Under the pieces are notes generated by a model. The model was given only the letters and a program-made list of their open reading frames with translations, searched no databases and was not told the origin of the DNA. 64,000 nt of DNA, taken from positions 51,980,383 through 52,044,382 of the forward strand of contig CM067298.1 of the NCBI GenBank assembly GCA_034231615.1, read 5' to 3'. This DNA comes from Meghimatium bilineatum (Eukaryota; Mollusca; Gastropoda; Stylommatophora; Philomycidae). Shown piece after piece: positions 32,910 through 43,023 of this stretch. The first letter of the stretch is position 1. The number at the start of each line of letters is the position of its first letter. The position numbers were made by a program, and so were the translations under genes.

Positions 32910-34318
32910 GTGGAGGGCAGTGGCATCACTAGGGTTGGTGTCATACAGTGCGGTAAACATGGTGTTACCTCTTCACTTCATGGTGTCACCTACTTCCCTG
33001 AATTCCTATACACAGAAAAATGACAGAATCACGACATTAATTCATGTTATTCATTATCACTATTGAACAACCTCCATTAATTATGTGGCGGTTGCTAACA
33101 CCAATCGTACTAATATATGATCGTAAACGGGATACCTTTTGTGATTTTTCTCCTGTAAATTGATATAAAAATTGTTGAAAAATTTCAATTTACGGGGATC
33201 TCACGTTACGAGTTTTAATATAACTTTTCAGTTTCGTTTTTACGAAATCCAAAACCTTCAAATTAACAAGTTAAGCGTGGCAATACACGTGCCTGTGTTT
33301 GTTGTATTATTCGAATATAAAAAATAGTGTCTGAGAATCAAAATATGATGCACGGGAAAAGTATTACTTGTGGACAAAAAGAGAGGTAAGAGACAATATA
33401 TTTAGATAATAAGGGATCATCATCATAAGGTGATATGCCGGCTAACGTAGGCGATCATGGCTCTCCACAGCTATCTCCATCATTATGTATCAAGATCATT
33501 GTTGTTTCCCTGCCATGCCAGGTTGTCAAACTGTCTAATATTTTCTCAAGTTGTTGCTCTCTGTCTCTGTTTCCTTCAATCTTGCCGGTTGTGACTATGT
33601 TCTCCATACCTCCCTGTCTCATGAAGTGGCTAAATAATGAAGATTGTCTTTTTATTATATTATTGATTAAGGTCCGTTTCACATGTGACTCTTACAACAC
33701 CCCCATATTAGTTTTTCTGGCCGTCCATGGTATTCTCAGCATTCTTCTGTAGACCCACATCTCTATTGCTTCTAACTTTCCACTTTCCAGTTTGTTTATT
33801 GTCTAAGACTAGCATCCATATATTAGTATAGGGGTTATATAGGACTGCAGAACTGTCTTCCTCACCTCTATTGGCAAGGTCTTCTTACACAAGGTCTTCA
33901 CTTTTCTGAATTTTGTTTTTGCCTGTCCTTTTCTGCTTCTTATTTCTGTTGAACTTCTTTCCATCTGCTATAATCGTTGTATCTAAATATTGTAGGCCTA
34001 CTTATGTGTGTCCCCATAACTTTCTTCTTGGAAGAATAATGTGTTAATTTCTCATTGCTTTCCACATCCATATTGGGATATCAATTTACATCTGGAGGAG
34101 TAGTACACACAAAACTATAACACGTTTTTGTGTTTATAAGTAACATAATAGAGATACTTTTATATTTCAATAATAAATTCCAGTCGCTGGGCTGAAACAA
34201 TGCATACCAATAATTTCATAGAGTGACATAGAATCATTGACAGTAATATTTTGCGTTTTGGTGTCACCTCATGTGACGGTGCGGTTAGCACCCCCTTTGT
34301 GACGCCACTGGTGGAGGG
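32910..34318. mobile_element. hAT element 1 (non-autonomous) with 8-bp target duplication
   Basis: GTGGAGGG flanks at 32910-32917 and 34311-34318. The element is 32918-34310. Left end CAGTGGCATCAC; right end in reverse CAGTGGCGTCAC. CAGTGGCG ends with 8-bp duplications are diagnostic of hAT. No transposase frame is present. The middle, 33414-34050, is a later minus-strand LINE insertion, leaving roughly 750 bp of hAT sequence. Confidence 0.92.
33414..34050 (-). pseudogene. LINE family A 3' fragment nested in hAT 1
   Basis: Minus strand: KTLPIEVRKTVLQSYITP, ILIYGC, KLEAIEMWVYRRMLRIPWT (33745-33810), LFSHFMRQGGMENIVTTGK (33590-33650), EKILDSLTTWHGRE and RAMIAYVSRH, followed by the (ATG) tail (GGATCATCATCAT on the plus strand). 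Same family as 39764-40156 and 49869-50629. Confidence 0.85.
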
Positions 34319-34417
34319 AAGGAGTCACCTTTCATGTCCTATTGTTAGGATTGCACTACTCCGATACCGTATTAACCTACCTACCTCTCTAAATGTAATT
34401 ACATTTCAGAATCTTGC

Positions 34418-34535
34418 TAACGGGAGGCGTATGACCGAAAGGATAGAGCTTTGGTCTTACATCTGTAAGTTCGAAGGTTCGTTCCTCGGTATGGACTGGG
34501 TTTCGGTCTGTTGGAGTGTAAATTAAAAAAAACAC
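34418..34535 (+). repeat. Possible tRNA-derived SINE with A-rich tail
   Basis: TGACCGAAAGGATAGAGC could be an A-box region and CGAAGGTTCGTTCCTC a B-box, followed by a short unique body and TAAATTAAAAAAAA. Single copy in the window. Confidence 0.4.
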
Positions 34536-34619
34536 ACCCTGAACATGACTTGGCGACATCAAGAGAATGCGATATTTAACGAAACTTCTAGGGAACATTC
34601 TGGAATCTTCAATGTGGTT

Positions 34620-34840
34620 ATAATATCTGAGTTTCTCTTTTTTTTCTTCTTTTCATAATATTCTAAGTATCTGTAGCATTTCATCTCAAAGGCGTTGATC
34701 TTCTTTGCCGTTGTTTTACCTGGGGTCCATGTTTCACAGCTGTATGTTGCTGAGAAATAAAAGTTCTCAGCATTAATAGTTTCGTTTCTATTTTATTGTT
34801 TTTCCATATATTTTTTTCAAACGTGTTATTTTACAATATG
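34620..34840 (-). pseudogene. LINE RT thumb fragment
   Basis: Minus strand reads YSCETWTPGKTTAKKINAFE and MKCYRYLE, the thumb motif xCETWTxxKxxxKKINAFEMKCYRR of endonuclease/RT-type LINEs. Very short; family not assigned. Confidence 0.65.
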
Positions 34841-34844
34841 CCAG

Positions 34845-36135
34845 GGGTGCAAAGGGAACGCATTGCTCTAGGCGGACCCAGGGTTAGCAGATAACCAAGA
34901 TCCCAAATGTACCTCCACGTGGTGCACCCTGGAAACAGAAATACAGCAGCTCGTGCTGATTCTGGCCAAATCATTTGGGGATCGTGTCCGAGAATGTGGA
35001 GGTAGCAGATGGAAAGAGATTTGACTGCACAAGAGACAGACAATATCTCCGACACCACCAGCATCACCACATATAGCAACACTGTCGACATACAGTGAAG
35101 CTAGTCAGTCCAGTCCGAACATTGGAGGGGCGGCCAATGTAAAATGCACGTAAAGGTAAATGCATGGCGAGAGACAAATATGTTTCATACAGAGTACAAT
35201 GAAACAATGAAATGGCAGAACAGCGCTAGAGGGCAGCGCGAACTGCAAATAGAAAGTGAAAAGTCCCTAGGAAAGGGAACTACAAGCTCCGTCAGCTCGA
35301 GACGGGCTTCTAGTTACCAGAGTTCCTAACAGGCAGAGACCCAGACCCATCCATCGGCGTTTGGTAAAGCAAAAGACCTAACCCAACTCTAATGTCGAGC
35401 CTTCCTAAACCGGAAATATGCTTGCAAAGAGAAAGGGTTCTGTACCCGATGGGTGTAGGCAAGAAAGGGACAACGATGGCAGTCCTGGCCCAACTCTACT
35501 GTCAAGGTTTCCTATACCGGAAGTAACTTGCAGAGAGAAAGGGTTCCGTACTTGATTCGCTCAGGCACAAAAGGGACAACGATTTAGCCCTGGCCCAACT
35601 CTACTGTCAGGTTTTCCTACACCGAAAATACACTTGAAGAGAGAAAGGGTTCAGTACCTGATGGGCTCAGGCGCTATTGGGACAAGGACGCTCAGCTCGA
35701 GAACGCCTTGCTCTCAAACGCGTGGTGTGAGACTCGAACTTGGACAAGGGGTACACGATGTCGGTGAATGACATCTCGGCTAAGAGGGCGAAAGAGCCAG
35801 TGTCCAACTCCTCTGTTGAGTTCTTCCCCTTAAGGAACCAGGCTCATGGATGAGAAACGGTTCAGTACCCAATGGGCACAGGCACAGCACGTCCAATTAC
35901 ACGAGGCAAGTTCATAGACAGTGGAACACCTCGTTCGAGTGAGACGAGAGCAAGAAAATCGTCTGGGCGAAGAGTCTTCACTACGCGTGCCTGGAGACAG
36001 ATATAGAGGCTGTCACAGGCTAAGGGTAGCCCACCCGAATTGTCAAGGCATGCCGAAATGGGATGTGCTAGGCCTACAAGGCGCATAACGGTGGCACAAC
36101 GTAATCACGCTCCCGGCGGAAATCGCACGGATATC
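34845..36135. other. GC-richer block of unknown nature
   Basis: Base composition is clearly higher in G+C than the flanks. It begins near CCAGGGGTGCAAAGGGAACG, which resembles a hAT end, but no partner end was found. It includes the ~106-bp repeats at 35382-35700. A minus frame at 35862-36086 (74 codons) has no recognised domain. It might be a LINE 5' region, a non-autonomous DNA transposon or a satellite fragment. Confidence 0.5.
35382..35890. repeat. ~106-bp tandem repeat, three units plus a displaced fourth
   Basis: Units start at 35382, 35489 and 35594 with CCCAACTCTAMTGTC and carry GAGAGAAAGGGTTC and GGGACAACGAT. Unit 4 (35803-35890, CCAACTCCTCTGTTGAG, GAAACGGTTCAGTACC) lies two unit lengths after unit 3, so one intervening unit has been replaced or lost. 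Confidence 0.85.
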
Positions 36136-36595
36136 CGTGATGGTTACAATGGAGCGAACGAAAAACAAACAACAATATGCCATTGTCAGTCTCTTCCTTA
36201 TCTCTTCCATGCAGTCTCCTGCACCGTTTTGTTTGCTCATAAGTATTAGAATTTATCCACACATTCTATGTCGTGATTGCCTATTCTTATTTTTGGTTGT
36301 TGTGTTGTTAAAATCTGTTGATATGATTTTTCTTTTTTGTGCATTTAAGTATAGATTTTTGTGATTCCGCTGTATTTCTTTGTGCTCTTGATTAGTTGTT
36401 CCAATCCCTTTATATTATTTTAAAGAAGCACAGTGTCGATATTATATTAGGGGCTACCATATGTTCTATTTTCTCTGGCCATACCCCTTGTTTTATGCCT
36501 TATATTTTGGTCCGGCTAAATATCTGAGATATACAAATATGTCGGAGTTTTTACTTTCGGCACTTTTATTCGAACTATCTCTCTGTCTCCCCCAG

Positions 36596-36895
36596 ACTAT
36601 TTCTTCTCGATTAGTTTATGGACTGTCACAATGATTTCCTATGTCTCCCCAGGTTATCTCTTCTCGATTAGTTTATGGGCTGTCACAATGTTCTTCTCTA
36701 TGTTGAAATACATTGAGTTATTACGTTTAAATGTACATAATTACTTAATAATCTCAAGCCGTTTCTACTGATAAACTATCACCAGACTATCAGACTATCT
36801 CTTCTCGATTAGTTTATGGGCTGTCACAATGTTTTCCTATGCCTCCCCAGACTATCTCTTCTTGGTAAGTTTATATGTTGTCACAATTTTGTCTA
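36596..36895. repeat. 58-59-bp tandem repeat in two blocks
   Basis: CTATTTCTTCTCGATTAGTT plus TATGGRCTGTCACAATG recurs at 36596, 36655, 36800 and 36858. An 88-base unrelated insert at about 36706-36793 separates copies 2 and 3. Confidence 0.88.
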
Positions 36896-36949
36896 CGGTG
36901 GCTATCTATAAATTACAACGGTTGATACTATGAGCCATGTTGTAACAAT

Positions 36950-37075
36950 TAGTGTCTACCTGTGTGATTATTTACCTTGCTTATGTTTATCAATTTATGT
37001 TTATCATTTATTAGTTTAAATAATTATATTTAGGATTAGAGTCAGGATTAGGTATGTAAACATAACTAACCATAA
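36950..37075. repeat. Single-arm relative of the foldback element
   Basis: GTCTACCTGTG, ATTATTTACCTTGCTTATGT, TTTATCATTTATTAGTTTAA, AGGATTAG and AACATAACTAACC follow the left arm and spacer of 24919-25182, diverged. Confidence 0.5.
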
Positions 37076-37079
37076 CCAA

Positions 37080-37260
37080 CGTTTTTTGTGCAATGTTTCA
37101 CTCCCTCCCATCCCCCTGTCAACAGACTGTTAAGAATTCAGGAATAACCTGCTTAATCATGTTAATAATTTTACGTTCCACTCCCCCCCCCCCCCCCCCC
37201 CAAGAAATTTTTTGTCAGAAAAGTACTAAGAAATAGCATGATTTAAAAAAAATTGATGTG
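37080..37260. repeat. Dispersed repeat R copy with C19 tract
   Basis: CCCCCTGTCAACAGACTGTT and AAGAATTCAGGAATAACCTG resemble R at 7100-7150. C19 at 37183-37201 sits inside it. Confidence 0.5.
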
Positions 37261-37621
37261 GTATGTGATGAGTTTACCTCTCCTTTGGATAGGTTCGCCC
37301 TTTTCAACCAGCGGACAAAGGTCAGGTAGGCTATATCAGGACACCTTTTAGAAAACTTTCCAAATTCAAACAAATTGTATATAATTGATTGCTATGGTAA
37401 AACGGCTTTTATTTCCACTGTCTTATAAAAAACCTCTATTCAGTTTTAAACAGGAAACAGATGCAGTGAAGAATGTGTTTTTGATGTTTAATGTTTATCT
37501 CATTTCATTTGTCTTGTTTAGATTTAACCTTGAAGTACGTTGAATACTAAAACAGCTGATATGTATATCATCTTCATCTATGTCTCCCAAAAAATATGCT
37601 ACAGAATGGAGACAACAATAA

Positions 37622-37718
37622 GAATAAACTATCCACTGCTGTATCCACATTGTTACCTCATCATATTATCCACTGATGTATCCACATTGTTACCTTATCA
37701 TATTATCCACTGCTGTAT
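37622..37718. repeat. ~38-bp tandem repeat, split by a LINE
   Basis: CCACTGCTGTATCCACATTG and TTACCTCATCATATTAT recur; the array resumes at 38166-38195 after the LINE insertion. Confidence 0.88.
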
Positions 37719-38165
37719 GATTCTTAATTCTTGATTAAGAACAAGCGTCACAGCACAGGGGACATTCCCATATATGCTCTGCTTGCCGTTCCATCAGCCA
37801 GCTAACAGTGTATAAGCTCAGCGTCCCAGTCAGTTGCCGAGAGAGCGTTCTGCTGATCTTTCTTCAGAGGGGGCAATATCTCCCGTCGCCTATAGTCGTT
37901 TCCATTTATACCATTCTCTGAATGTGTTCACTATCTTGTTCGACCTCGTCCTCGTCTTTTCGTAGGATATCCATGACTTCTCTAATTAAGTAAATCCTGT
38001 CTCTTCTTCTTATCTCAGTGCCACTCACCAAGGCTTTACCAGCCAAAACATCGGCTCTTTCATTTCCCCTGACTCCAGCATGACCTGGACAGTAGAACCA
38101 CTTAATACTCTGCGAGTGGTTAAAAGGAGTGGCCCATTCAGTTCTAATCATACACTTTTCTATCT
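37719..38165 (-). mobile_element. LINE family E2 3' end (RNase H) with 8-bp target duplication
   Basis: TGCTGTAT at 37711-37718 and 38166-38173. From 38151 down the minus strand codes IKWFYCPGHAGVRGNERADV, the last RNase H block with its Asp, then LAGKALVSGTEIRRRDRIYL and EHIQRMV, and in other frames an ASRAYMGMSP / HIWECP-like end. The 3' tail reads TTAATCAAGAATTAAGAATC. The E2 end recurs at 59750, 61860 and (plus strand) 62606-62650. It inserted within the 38-bp tandem array. Confidence 0.88.
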
Positions 38166-38274
38166 TGCTGTATCCACATTGTTACCTTATCATTTATTGT
38201 AATAAAACTTAGGTCGTTATTAATCGTATTCATTTATCAATCATAACCAACACAGTAAAAATTCAAGACAGAGT

Positions 38275-38515
38275 CAACATGTATAGGATAGGGCATATGT
38301 TATTGAAGAGCAAAAATTGAATAATATCTAATAACCACTGGAAATATTAGAAGAGACAGTGGTAGACAAAAAGAGAAACTGTTGAATGGGCTGACATTAT
38401 GGCATGGTAGAATATCACAAAATGTTAACACAAGAAAAATTAGGTTGTGGAGAAACACGATAGCATATGTCATTCTGCATGGTACATTAAAAATCGTCTT
38501 CAGCGGACCCTCTAT
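38275..38515 (+). pseudogene. LINE family A C-terminus relic, plus strand
   Basis: Plus strand fragments read RIGHMLLKSKN, RQREKLLNGLTLWHGRISQ-like and RLWRNTIAYVILHGT, following the family A end EKILDSLTTWHGR and LWRAMIAYVSRHGT. Frames change several times. Confidence 0.65.
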
Positions 38516-39469
38516 TAAACAATCAATTATATTCAGCGTAAATATTTGTCAGTTGCTTTGATGGTTACATTTTCAATAGTATAGTTTTTGATTAAGCGGA
38601 AACCTGGCTTTAGTGGGGAAATGTTTCAGTACCTTGCGGTTCAGCTAAGGGCAGGTTTTTCTTTATTTTATAGATTGGTTTTAAATTTTTTTAAATTCAC
38701 ATGCTAATGTTAACACTTGCCACCCTCATATATTTGATTTTATTGTGTAGTGTCTGTAAATTGATAAGCGTAGTACACCAGTTAACAAAAACTAGCTAAA
38801 AGTTGAAAAAAACCCTAATTGCTTACGACACATCCGCTTTCAATGTAAACGTTACAGATGTCAGTGCTTATAAGTCTAGAATAATGTCATAGACCAAGTA
38901 AAAGGTACTATTCATGTGTCAATTTGCATTAATCTTGAAAAACAAGTTACACGACATGCACAAAATGCACATAAAACCTGACAAAATCTACCAGACGTGC
39001 AATAGCTTCAAATTAAATGGAAAATAAGGAAATAAATGAGAAAAATCAATGAATGATAATACAATTTTAAAAAACATGAAAACTACAATGTTTCCAAATT
39101 GTGTCTGTAATGCGCTTCGTTTGATATGAAAGAGAATAGTTCCGTTAAATGACTACTTTTAATTGCATGTTTTTTTAATATAGTAAAATCAATTTATGCC
39201 AGTGAATGGAATCTGTCAAGAGAAAGGAATGTCTAATTATTTAAACATTGGTAAATAAGAAAACAATGACCATCTTTATAAAACTTTACGAGGCTGGCTC
39301 ATCGGTGAGATTTTGGAATAGTAAACGAGGGGGGGGGGTTGAAGATGAATATAACAATTATTGGGGGAGGGGGATGCACTTTACACATAAGGGGACGTTA
39401 ACCCTGACATGTGATTGCGTTAGTGACTATATTTGAGAGATGGTAATGTTGATGTGGAAACAATTATTT
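38516..39469. other. Unassigned AT-rich sequence
   Basis: Nothing recognised except a G10 run at 39329-39338. A 62-codon plus frame over that run has no motif. Confidence 0.45.
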
Positions 39470-39680
39470 CAGACTTATTCCTGAGACCAACGAAAATTGA
39501 ACCAGTCCGTTCTGACGGCACAAAATCGCCTGGCAACTAAAGTAAACGGGTTTTTCCGTGCTTGACTAACCGCACCTCCAATAAAAGATGCCATTTTGTC
39601 AAGACATTCAAACTGCGTACTCAAGTCACTTAGAACGGACCAATCAAGACAATAACTATTTCAGACTGTTATGAATACGT
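39470..39680. repeat. Dispersed repeat T copy 3
   Basis: CCGTTCTGACGGCACAAAAT, AAGTAAACGGGTTTTTCCGT, GACTAACCGCACCTCC and ACTCAAGTCACTTAGAACGG match copies at 25697 and 26076. In this copy the AGAACGGACCAAT and CCAGTCCGTTCTGACG ends form an inverted pair. Confidence 0.7.
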
Positions 39681-39752
39681 GAATGTACTATTTGTTATAA
39701 ATTATTCATTGCTAGAGTAAAACTCCATTTGTCTTTTCAAAGTGAGAGAAGT

Positions 39753-40167
39753 TATTATAGGATCATCATCATCAGGTGCCTAGCCGGTTGGCGTAGACGG
39801 TCATGCCTCTCCACAGCTCTCTGTCCACAGTATTATGTATTAAGATTGTTGTTGTTTCCCTGGTTGTCAAACTGTCTAATATTTTCTCACGTTGTCTCCC
39901 TCTTTCTCTGTTGCCTTCAATTTTGCCTGTTGTGACTATGTTCTCCAAATATCCTTGTCTCATGAAATGGCCAAAAAAAAAGAAGATTGCCTTTTTCTTA
40001 TATTATTGATTAAGGTCCGTTTCGCATTTGACTCTTTCAACACCTCTACATTAGTTTTTCTGGCAGCCCAGGGTATTCTAAGCATTCTTCTATAGAACCA
40101 CGTCACTATTGCCTCTAGTTTCCCACTTTCTAGTTTTTTTATTGTCCAAGACTCAATATTATAGGAT
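39753..40167 (-). mobile_element. LINE family A 3' fragment with 11-bp target duplication
   Basis: TATTATAGGAT at 39753-39763 and 40157-40167 flanks 39764-40156. Minus strand: KLEAIVTWFYRRMLRIPWAA-like thumb, MRQGYLENIVTTGKIEG, GRQREKILDSLTT, RELWRGMTVYANRLGT and the (ATG) tail. The duplication fixes both ends precisely. Confidence 0.93.
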
Positions 40168-40274
40168 ACTTAAATATTTGTGGTATTTAAAAACAACATT
40201 ACTCGCCTTGAACATTTACAGGTTCAATATTTTTAGCAATAAGATTGGTGCATGATATAATATATTTTACTAAC

Positions 40275-40320
40275 AACTACGCTGTGGCGTGGTGACTTGA
40301 TTATCAGAACCGCGATCTTC
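40275..40320. repeat. Dispersed repeat S fragment
   Basis: TGATTATCAGAACCGCGATC, as at 17550. Confidence 0.5.
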
Positions 40321-40493
40321 ACTTTTCCATAAAAATATGATAAAAACAATTCAAAAAGCCACGTTGACATTTTTAAAATTTCCTTTTTGAAATTCCTCAT
40401 TTTCCCATTAGAAAATATACATCTTCGACATTGGCTCGTCACCACGTTTCCTTGACGCACCTGTCTGACTTTCCAAGCAGATTTTAATCTAGT

Positions 40494-40755
40494 CTACACT
40501 TTGTGATGTAGTGTTCGTGTTTCTCTGTTTCTCGTTGTAGACCTTCAATTTTTCAAAGGAAAAAGAAAACAGAATGGAAGTAACAAGGAGAAGCGTTAAA
40601 TATAGATACAAGAGAGATGTCTAAGATATGGAAAGAACTGGGGGGGGGGGGGGGGACTTTGTTTCTATTTCCATGAATTACGAATGATGAAGCTCCTAAT
40701 TGTATTTGCGTTATCTAGAAGGGGGATGGATGGGGGTTCTCCAGATCTTCATTAT
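40494..40755. repeat. Local duplication V1 (uninterrupted copy)
   Basis: CTTTGTGATGTAGTGTTCGT, GGAAGTAACAAGGAGAAGCG and GAATTACGAATGATGAAGCT match 41722-42235 at about 95% by eye. It differs by a G16 run (40640-40655) where the other copy has GGAGGA, and it lacks the 259-bp insertion, so it records the empty site TCCTAATTGTAT at 40694-40705. Confidence 0.93.
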
Positions 40756-40905
40756 AGCATGGCTTTGGGTCACTTTTACCCTATATGGGATAACCAACTC
40801 CCACCACCATAACCACATTAGTCTCCTCTTACAACAAACATGGAAGGCATGCAGTGTTGCTATTCTTTTCTCCCTTTTCGGGCACCGGAACCATACGAGC
40901 GGTTC
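40756..40905. repeat. Dispersed repeat W copy 1
   Basis: TTGGGTCACTTTTACCCTAT ATGGGAT-type sequence, CATAACC and CATGGAAGGCATGCAGTGTT match 46410-46515. Confidence 0.65.
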
Positions 40906-40954
40906 ATTTTGTTCATCCTGGATTCATGACTTTACATCTTTTGGTCCCATGTTT

Positions 40955-41060
40955 TGTTATATAACTCCGGAGTGACCGGATTACTAGAACCTCGACACCT
41001 TATGTTATTGTTGAAAGCTCTAATATAATCTAAAACGTCCATGGCTGAAAGAAGTATACC
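40955..41060. repeat. Dispersed repeat S copy
   Basis: GAGTGACCGGATTACTAGAA, GTTGAAAGCTCTAATATAA and AACGTCCATG parallel 17530-17620. A further diverged piece is at 41120-41205. Confidence 0.6.
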
Positions 41061-41269
41061 TCTCCGTACGACATACGTTATATTTATACAATAAACCTCT
41101 TTTATAAAAATCGACTTCACAGGCCGTGGGGACCGAAGTACCATAACCCCGACCTCTACTAATTTTAATGGTAAAAAGCTCTAATATAACCTAAACTATC
41201 GAATTAGTCTTCACCAGTCTCTGTTTTCCATACACCGTAGCAAATTCTACTTAATACACATTCGTGACC

Positions 41270-41600
41270 AATTATGTCTACCTGGGGATGGGGAGACTGT
41301 CCATATATTGCGTCAATAATTACTTGACTTTTTGTACGCCCTCCGCTGTGTCAACAACTGTCAAGATTTCAGGGATCCTCCTACGTAATTCTTTCCAAGA
41401 CATTTTAATTGTTTAGTATAATAAGAGCAAGAAAAATTATATGTATTTCTTTAATTTTTGTAGAAAATGATCGAAATTTAAACAATTTAATTGGTGTATA
41501 CAAAAACAGTACTGTTTATGTCCACTTTTGTTAACCCTTCCTTCCCATTGTAAACAACTGTCAAATATTTTCTGAGCGATAATCCTCCCTCAATTTTAGA
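41270..41600. repeat. Dispersed repeat R, most complete copy
   Basis: Joins GTGTCAACAACTGTCAAGAT, TTCAGGGATCCTCC, the AAATTTAAACAATTTAATTG and GGTGTATACAAAAACAGTAC blocks with no Tigger element between them, so it serves as the empty-site relative of 7048-8835. Confidence 0.65.
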
Positions 41601-41721
41601 TATTTAATATGGAAAGTCCCATTTTAAATTCAGCAGAAACTTAATAAACTAACGAGCGGATAGAATTTCTCTTATATAGGATGCACCGGTGTGCACTTTC
41701 CTAGAAAGGTATTAATCAAGT

Positions 41722-42235
41722 TTACGTTTTGTGATGTAGTGTTCGTGTTTCTGTTGTAGACCTTCAATTATTCAGAGGAAAAGAGAACAGAATGGAAAGT
41801 AACAAGGAGAAGCGTTAAATATAGATACAAGAGAGATGTCTAAGATATGGAAAGAACTGGAGGAACTTTGTTTCTATTTCCATGAATTACGAATGATGAG
41901 GCTCCTAATTGTATGATGTTCGTCCGTCGTGATCGACGATGACCAAAAACTCAACCATAATAATAATAACAATAAATAATAAAATAATAAAGTTAATAGT
42001 GCGTTTTTAAATGACTAGCAAGTCCAATGCGCGCACAAAATGTTCTTTTACAGAATTGACAACAATAGAAGGTATCTGTGTGAGGTTGAGATGTTTTTTC
42101 TTTTCTACATGTCCGCTTCTGTCTTGCAGTTTCTTGCAGTTTCTTGTCTGCAGTTTCTTGTGCCAGTTTCTTGTCCTAATTGTATATGCGTTATCTAGAA
42201 GTGGGGAGTGATAGGGGTTCTCCGGATCTTTATTT
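41722..42235. repeat. Local duplication V2, carrying a 259-bp insertion
   Basis: Second copy of V1 (40494-40755). The match runs 41722-41914 and resumes at 42174-42235. Confidence 0.93.
41903..42185. mobile_element. 259-bp insertion with 12-bp target duplication and known empty site
   Basis: TCCTAATTGTAT occurs at 41903-41914 and 42174-42185; the empty site in V1 has one copy. The insert (41915-42173) starts GATGTTCGTCCGTCGTGATC, carries an (AATAAT)-rich stretch, then four near-copies of CAGTTTCTTG at the right end. A 12-bp duplication suggests retroposition, as for the LINEs and SINEs here, but there are no pol III boxes or coding frame that I can recognise. Element class unknown. Confidence 0.88.
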
Positions 42236-42439
42236 CATACCCAAATACTATAGCTCTCAAGAGCATACAATTCTCTGAAAAGATGTCTCGTATTCAGTAT
42301 GTGTAGGCCTATATCTAAAAATCTCATGTTTAAGTCAGTTTGTATGCACACATCCAATCACAGGAAAGTCTGCAACCATTTGTTGGAGTCAATGTTGGCC
42401 ACTTTAACATGCAGTCCACATCTGTCTACATACCTGCTT

Positions 42440-42715
42440 ATCCATCCATCCATCCATCCATCCATCCATCCATCATCCATCCATCCATCCATCCATCCAT
42501 CCATCCATCCATCCATCCATCCATCTCTCTGTCTGCCTGCCTGCCTGTCTGTCTGTCTATCTATCTATCTACCTACCTACCTACCTACCAGCCTACCTAC
42601 CTACATACCTACCTACCTACTTGTCTGTCTGTCTGGCTGCCTGTATGTCTGTCTGGCTGCCTGTCTGTCTGCCTCTACCTGTCTATCTGACTGTCTCTAT
42701 GTTTGTCTATCTCTT
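42440..42715. repeat. Compound tetranucleotide microsatellite
   Basis: (ATCC)n at about 42440-42525, then (TGCC)/(TGTC)n, (TATC)n, (CTAC)n and mixed TGTC/TGCC units to 42715. Yields spurious Ser/Pro/Ile-His and Cys/Leu-rich frames. Confidence 0.97.
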
Positions 42716-42730
42716 TTTTCAGTGCGGAAT

Positions 42731-43023
42731 ATGGTACACATGGGAGCCGCGTTAGCGCAGTGGTTAGCGCACTGGCTTCGCATATGAGTGGTCCTGGGTT
42801 CATTTCCCAGCTGAGGCGGAAATGTTTTCAGATCGCAACGGCTCCCAGGTCGACCCAGCCTTAAATGGGTACCGGATTAATCCGGGAAGTAAGGACTGCG
42901 AGGGAGAGGAGATGGCTACCGCCCTCATTTGCAGAGCCTGTGAAATGTGAGATCGCTAACATCTCACACCCCTACGGCATTAATAAATGCTATGGGTTAC
43001 TTTACTTTTTTTTATGGTACACA
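42731..43023 (+). mobile_element. SINE1 copy 2, full length, 10-bp target duplication
   Basis: ATGGTACACA at 42731-42740 and 43014-43023 flanks 42741-43013. The head GCCGCGTTAGCGCAGTGGTT AGCGC is close to the 5' half of animal elongator tRNA-Met; CTGGGTTCATTTCCC is the B box. A ~190-base body and a CTATGGGTTACTTTAC plus T-run end follow. This is the reference copy for the family (others 9707-9950 and 51399-52008). Confidence 0.95.

Noticed and set aside
42340..42790. 116- and 162-codon frames rich in His/Pro/Ser and Cys/Leu
   Set aside because: They translate tetranucleotide microsatellites (ATCC, TGTC, CTAC).
42741..42815. tRNA-Met gene
   Set aside because: Head of SINE1: the anticodon arm is disrupted, and the sequence continues into a conserved SINE body with target duplications.
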